Below are positions 33,120 through 36,160 of a DNA stretch of 36,160 nt, piece after piece. Each line of letters begins with the position of its first letter. Position 1 is the stretch's first letter. The notes beneath the pieces are model-generated. The model saw only the letters and a program-made list of their open reading frames with translations. It was not told where the DNA came from and did not search any database. The position numbers were made by a program, and so were the translations under genes. Origin of the DNA: Sphingobacteriales bacterium (GTDB taxonomy: Bacteria; Bacteroidota; Bacteroidia; Sphingobacteriales; Sphingobacteriaceae); the NCBI GenBank assembly GCA_013298995.1, contig JAAFJW010000015.1, positions 1-36,160 on the forward strand, given 5' to 3'.

Positions 33120-33374
33120 ATGAACACTTCATTTACTTTAAGTCTATCTGAATTAGACCAAAATTTTTTAAATACTATTAAAACCATATTTAAAAAAGAA
33201 AGAGAAATAGTTATAAGCATAACAAGCATAAACGACTTTGAATTAAATAAGCCCGAAACAAATGAGAATTATATTAAACGCGTTTTAAAAGCTAAAAAAA
33301 ATTTGCAAGCGGGTAAAGGCTTGGTTTTTACTGAAACTGAACTGAATAAACTATATTCTAATACTGTACAATAA
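33120..33374 (+). CDS. Antitoxin of a YoeB-type toxin-antitoxin pair
   Basis: This 84-residue protein is the first gene of a two-gene operon and ends one base before the toxin ATG. It has a strand-like N-terminus (MNTSFTLSLSELDQNFLNTI), a short basic segment (FKKEREIVISIT) and a helical C-terminal part (YIKRVLKAKKNLQAGKGLVFTETELNKL) of the sort that wraps a RelE-fold toxin. It does not look like a classical Phd/YefM protein, but the pattern is common for small partners of Txe/YoeB toxins in Bacteroidota. It probably binds the 32-base palindrome just upstream and autoregulates. Function is inferred from position and size. Confidence 0.8.
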   Translation: MNTSFTLSLSELDQNFLNTIKTIFKKEREIVISITSINDFELNKPETNENYIKRVLKAKKNLQAGKGLVFTETELNKLYSNTVQ

Positions 33375-33375
33375 A

Positions 33376-33645
33376 ATGCGTAAAACTATTTTCGAACCCG
33401 AAGCTTTAGAAGAATTTATAAATTGGGGCATTTACGACAATAGAAAATTTAAAAAAATATTTGAATTGTTAAAAGATATTGGTAGAACGCCCTATGAGGG
33501 TATAGGTAAACCCGAAGCACTTAAAAATCAACTCTCAGGATTATGGTCTAGAAGAATAGACGAAAAACATCGTTTAGTTTACTTTATAAACAGCAATAAT
33601 GATATTGAAGTACTTACCTGCAAAGGCCATTATGCAGATAAATAA
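33376..33645 (+). CDS. yoeB: Txe/YoeB-family mRNA-interferase toxin
   Basis: This 89-residue RelE-fold endoribonuclease cleaves mRNA at the ribosomal A site. The family's sequence pattern is complete: RTPYEGIGKPEALK at 37-50, LSGLWSRRIDEKHRLVYF at 53-70 and the C-terminal KGHY at 83-86. By position, E47, R66 and H85 match the catalytic E46, R65 and H83 of E. coli YoeB (allowing for small offsets), and Y86 matches Y84. There is no sign of inactivation. The gene is preceded by its antitoxin with a one-base gap, and it sits between repeat clusters downstream of a tRNA gene, a typical place for mobile toxin-antitoxin modules. Confidence 0.93.
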   Translation: MRKTIFEPEALEEFINWGIYDNRKFKKIFELLKDIGRTPYEGIGKPEALKNQLSGLWSRRIDEKHRLVYFINSNNDIEVLTCKGHYADK

Positions 33646-33725
33646 CACCACTCTCTCATTAAGTGAGTAAGTTAAAATGTTTTATATTTATAATTTTAAT
33701 CCAAAAAATTTTATACAGCTTTGAA

Positions 33726-33758
33726 ATTAACGCCGAAAAAGCTTAACTGTGCGATAGC
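33726..33758. repeat. Repeat delta, copy 1
   Basis: It shares GAAAAAGCTTAAC and, after six variable bases, GATAGC with 34107-34140. Confidence 0.55.
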
Positions 33759-33777
33759 GAGGTGCAAACAATTTTGT

Positions 33778-33868
33778 TTATTATTTAGTTGGAAACTAAA
33801 TTTTATTTAACAAACCGTAGAGCCACTGCGAGAACTCTACGGACAGAGGGAACTTCGAGGTTTTAAAC
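33778..33868. repeat. Repeat alpha, copy 2 (full length)
   Basis: Three hairpins lie in a row: TTTAGTT-GGA-AACTAAA (33784-33800), CCGTAGAG...CTCTACGG (33815-33842), and TTCGAGGTTT-T-AAACCTCGAA (33854-33874, running just past the shared segment). Confidence 0.7.
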
Positions 33869-33951
33869 CTCGAAAAGCAGATTAATGCAAAGTTGCAAAC
33901 TTTGCTTACCTACTATCACAAGTTACGCTATGCTAAACTTGCGATAGCTAC

Positions 33952-34024
33952 GAAAATGCGGCCCTATTGGGGGAACCTCGAAGAGCGGAAATAATTGGGC
34001 CCTATTGGGGGAAATTCGAAGACC
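33952..34024. repeat. Repeat beta, two tandem copies
   Basis: The string GGCCCTATTGGGGGAA occurs twice, at 33960-33975 and at 33998-34013, each followed by a (C/A)(C/T)TCGAAGA segment. The core is shared with 32996-33025. Confidence 0.7.
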
Positions 34025-34106
34025 TGTTTTTATATTGATGCCTTCGTTTTAAGCGAAGGCAGCAATTATTTTCCATACAATTTTAAACTTTGTTTATTTA
34101 ATATCA

Positions 34107-34140
34107 CATTGACGATGAAAAAGCTTAACAATGGGATAGC
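34107..34140. repeat. Repeat delta, copy 2
   Basis: It is related to 33726-33758 and lies directly before the 3' end of the lipoprotein gene. A beta-like fragment (GGAAGAGCGGA) follows at about 34159-34169, inside that gene's last codons. Confidence 0.5.
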
Positions 34141-34145
34141 TGTGT

Positions 34146-35825
34146 TTACATACCACGGGGAAGAGCGGATAAAACTTTTCTAAAAGTTGTAGTTTCTTTA
34201 TGAATACCCGTGATTGTTTTTATTATAGTGCCGTTTTCGTAATAAACCGTACCTCCACTTTCATATTCATTATAAGTTATAAATTCGCTTGAAGTTAATG
34301 ATTGAATACCAATTATTTCAGTACCCTTAGAGTCATCGTTTTTCTTGTCTATGGTCAGCAATTTATTGTCAGCTGAAATTGTATAATTACCAAATAAATA
34401 GTTTTCAATAGGGATTGTATTTGTAATAAAAGTACCATCGCTTTTAAATTCAACGCCTTTCGCACCAGAAGTATTTTCTGTTGATATTAAAACTCCAGTT
34501 TTATCATATATTTTTCTTTCAAATTTCACAACCTCCCACTTACCCACAATAGACACCTCAGAACTTGTCGCCATTGCCGTAAAACTAACAGGAGAATTAT
34601 TTATAGCACTACCATCGGGTTTTTTAACGCTAACGTTTAAAGTTTGGGTAGGGTTTGTGCCTAAAGTCCAATTGGTTTCGGCAAAGCCATTGGCATCAGT
34701 CATAATGTTTTGGGTGCTAACTTGGCCGCCGTTAAGTACCGTAAAATACACGGGTACGTTGGCTTGGGGTTTGTTTAAATTATCAACCACTTTAACTTTA
34801 ATGGGGTTTGCTAAGGCTTTGTTGGCTTCGCCTGTTTGTGCATCGCCAGCTACTTTTTCTATTTTAAAAGGTGTTTCGTAGCTTAATTTCGAGCTTTCGA
34901 AGGGTACGTTATAATCGGGAAGTTTATAACTTAAAATAGATGCACTTGCGCCTATGGTGGTTTTTAGCCAAACATCGGCTTTGGTATGCCAATCTAACGC
35001 TGGCGAAGCTACCGAGCCACTTAATTGTTGCATTAAACTTACCGAAGCATAAGGCCCAGCTACCCCCATAAGTTTAAAACTTATTTTGGGGGTTAAAGCC
35101 AAATTAATGCTTGCATTGGCATTGCCGGTACTGTTGTTTAAGGTAAAAGTGTTTACTGGCGTTAAACTGTTAATGTTTTCCCATTGGCTATTTAGGTATT
35201 TTATACCAAAATTAAAGGTGTTGTTGGTGGTAAAGGTTGCTTCTCTGGTAATTTTGGCACTTATTTGTGCCTCGTAATCTAAAAATAAATCTATCGACAT
35301 TACTACTTTTATAGGCAATGGTAGTGGTGTAGTAGGTATCCAATAGGTAAAAGTTTTAGTATATGGCTTACGGTTTGGCAGTATAGATTTAGAACTTTTG
35401 GCCAGCATTATGGCTTGCTCGGCAGTTACGGCTGCAGTAAAGCTGCCATTTAAGGTTGCGTTTTGTGCGCTTAGCTCAAAATATTTAAAGCCCGAAAGAC
35501 CATCGAATTTAAAGTCGAAAAACCAGTTGGGGTTAAAGCTTACTTGCCCGCCTTTTAAATCAATACTTAGCGCACCTGCACTGTAAATGTTTGTGCTGGG
35601 GATGGTAAAGTTAAAGCCACCGTCAATGGTTTCGCCAGCAAGCGTTTTTTTATTTAACCCTGTTTTTGTGCTTTGCTGCATACCGCTCATATTTAGGTTA
35701 AAGCTAAAGTCTCCTTCTTTAAAAACATCGGCCAGGCTGGCTTGGGTGGTTTGTAGGGTTATGGTATTGCCTATTACGGTAGCTTTGGTAACTTTTCTTA
35801 AAAAGCCTTCGCCTTGCTCGCCCAC
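34146..35825 (-). CDS. Large surface protein with Ig-like (Big_1-type) and lipocalin-like regions; 5' end unclear
   Basis: The interval given starts at GTG 35825 (559 residues), but the frame stays open upstream to 36089 and encodes a lipobox, so the true gene is longer. Most of the N-terminal 300 residues are beta-rich and not recognised by me. Residues about 328-415 form an invasin/Big_1-like domain (LANPIKVKVVDNLNKPQANV, DANGFAETNWTLGTNPTQTL). Residues about 420-550 resemble a lipocalin-like repeat domain (VGKWEVVKFERKIYD, VEFKSDGTFITNT, NYTISADNKLLTID). The last eight residues read into a beta-repeat fragment. It is probably an exported lipoprotein of the outer surface, with unknown ligand. 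The missing start suggests decay. Confidence 0.6.
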   Translation of the reverse strand: MGEQGEGFLRKVTKATVIGNTITLQTTQASLADVFKEGDFSFNLNMSGMQQSTKTGLNKKTLAGETIDGGFNFTIPSTNIYSAGALSIDLKGGQVSFNPNWFFDFKFDGLSGFKYFELSAQNATLNGSFTAAVTAEQAIMLAKSSKSILPNRKPYTKTFTYWIPTTPLPLPIKVVMSIDLFLDYEAQISAKITREATFTTNNTFNFGIKYLNSQWENINSLTPVNTFTLNNSTGNANASINLALTPKISFKLMGVAGPYASVSLMQQLSGSVASPALDWHTKADVWLKTTIGASASILSYKLPDYNVPFESSKLSYETPFKIEKVAGDAQTGEANKALANPIKVKVVDNLNKPQANVPVYFTVLNGGQVSTQNIMTDANGFAETNWTLGTNPTQTLNVSVKKPDGSAINNSPVSFTAMATSSEVSIVGKWEVVKFERKIYDKTGVLISTENTSGAKGVEFKSDGTFITNTIPIENYLFGNYTISADNKLLTIDKKNDDSKGTEIIGIQSLTSSEFITYNEYESGGTVYYENGTIIKTITGIHKETTTFRKVLSALPRGM

Positions 35826-36113
35826 TATAATATTGCCCGCATTAAGATTGGGAGCTGCGCCTGTAAACGTAAATTTATAAACCCCGTTGGCTAGTTGGGT
35901 TGGGTTTACATCTAAGTTTAGCTTTACGGTATCAATTATTTTAACGCTGTCTTTTAATACAGGTATGTTTTGGGTTGTAGGCGGTATTTGCGGGCCTTCG
36001 TTTTTATTTTTTTTACACGAAAATAAAGCGCATTTTAGTACATGACAAAAAATAATTGATTGATTTTGAGTAAAATAAGTGCAAATAAATTATGTTAAAG
36101 CATTGATTTTCAT
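35826..36113 (-). pseudogene. 5' part of the surface lipoprotein gene with an in-frame stop
   Basis: On the minus strand, ATG at 36113 reads MKINALT and then TAA (36090-36092). Beyond the stop the same frame continues FICTYFTQNQ, SIIFCHVLKCALFSC, KKNKNEGPQIPP and joins the downstream protein without interruption. LFSC with C at 36015-36017 is a lipobox. There is no ATG, GTG or TTG between the stop and 35825. Either a nonsense mutation inactivated the gene or translation uses an unusual start such as ATT. Confidence 0.5.
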
Positions 36114-36160
36114 TATATTAGAAGAATAATCTCACTCATTATTCTAATGGAGAAAACCAA

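Larger units (their letters stand above)
33646..34145. other. Gene-free repeat mosaic between toxin and lipoprotein genes
   Basis: It contains repeat delta (33726-33758 and 34107-34140), repeat alpha copy 2, a GCAAAGTT/AACTTTGC hairpin (33887-33905), two beta copies (33952-33989 and 33996-34024) and a TGCCTTCG/CGAAGGCA hairpin (34039-34061). No gene is seen. Confidence 0.6.

Noticed and set aside
32606-34061. CRISPR array in the repeat-rich region.
   Set aside because: Repeats vary in length and spacing, there are no uniform spacers, and no cas genes are nearby.
32340-34146. Possible genomic island integrated at the tRNA gene.
   Set aside because: The 3' end of the tRNA is not repeated downstream within the window and there is no integrase gene, so an attachment-site duplication cannot be shown.

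Overview
The window is a chromosomal segment of a Bacteroidota bacterium, most likely from the Sphingobacteriales/Chitinophagales side of the phylum; that placement is inference. The base composition is AT-rich. Several genes are preceded by the phylum's -7 element TAnnTTTG, recognisable Shine-Dalgarno sites are scarce, and there are a SusC/RagA-type TonB-dependent receptor, a zinc-independent L31 protein and a lipoprotein with Ig-like modules.

Layout. (1) 1-271: no gene, but a GC-rich stretch that looks structured. (2) 272-3767, minus strand: a tight operon of PBP4-type D,D-carboxypeptidase, carotenoid desaturase and PlsC-like acyltransferase. (3) 3949-4371: a decayed PIN-domain toxin followed by its intact small partner. 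(4) 4523-5597: three small envelope/stress genes (YtxH, holin-X-like, unknown). (5) 5916-8761: glycosyltransferase, rsmG, dprA. (6) 8914-10747, minus: tatD and L-asparaginase. (7) 10978-14084: rpe and a TonB-dependent receptor. (8) 14144-16179: serC-serA, the core of serine synthesis. (9) 16522-21386: L31, a GlmU-like hexapeptide protein, tpiA, prmA, mpl and a small XRE regulator. (10) 21734-24193: a GH31 alpha-glucosidase. (11) 24295-29518: manC and kdsD (minus), recQ and kdsA (plus), so GDP-mannose and KDO precursor genes surround a helicase. (12) 29647-32227: TIGR04282 protein, then aroB, an S4 protein and a HAD phosphatase on the minus strand. (13) 32291-32364: a CAU-anticodon tRNA. (14) 32365-36113: an accessory region with a mosaic of hairpin-forming repeats, a YoeB-type toxin-antitoxin pair with a palindromic operator-like promoter, and a large surface lipoprotein gene whose 5' end looks broken.

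Most of the window (5.9-32.2 kb) is ordinary core metabolism: envelope precursors (Mpl, KdsA, KdsD, ManC, PBP4), translation maintenance (RsmG, PrmA, L31, tRNA), DNA uptake and repair (DprA, RecQ), and central carbon and amino acid metabolism (Rpe, TpiA, SerA, SerC, AroB). The unusual material lies in two accessory islands (3.9-4.4 kb and 32.4-36.1 kb) and in the intergenic hairpins. I did not find a clearly new multi-gene system. The best candidates for something undescribed are the repeat mosaic at 32.6-34.2 kb, the dispersed covarying hairpin found at 10.84 and 29.52 kb, and the structured stretch at 85-190.
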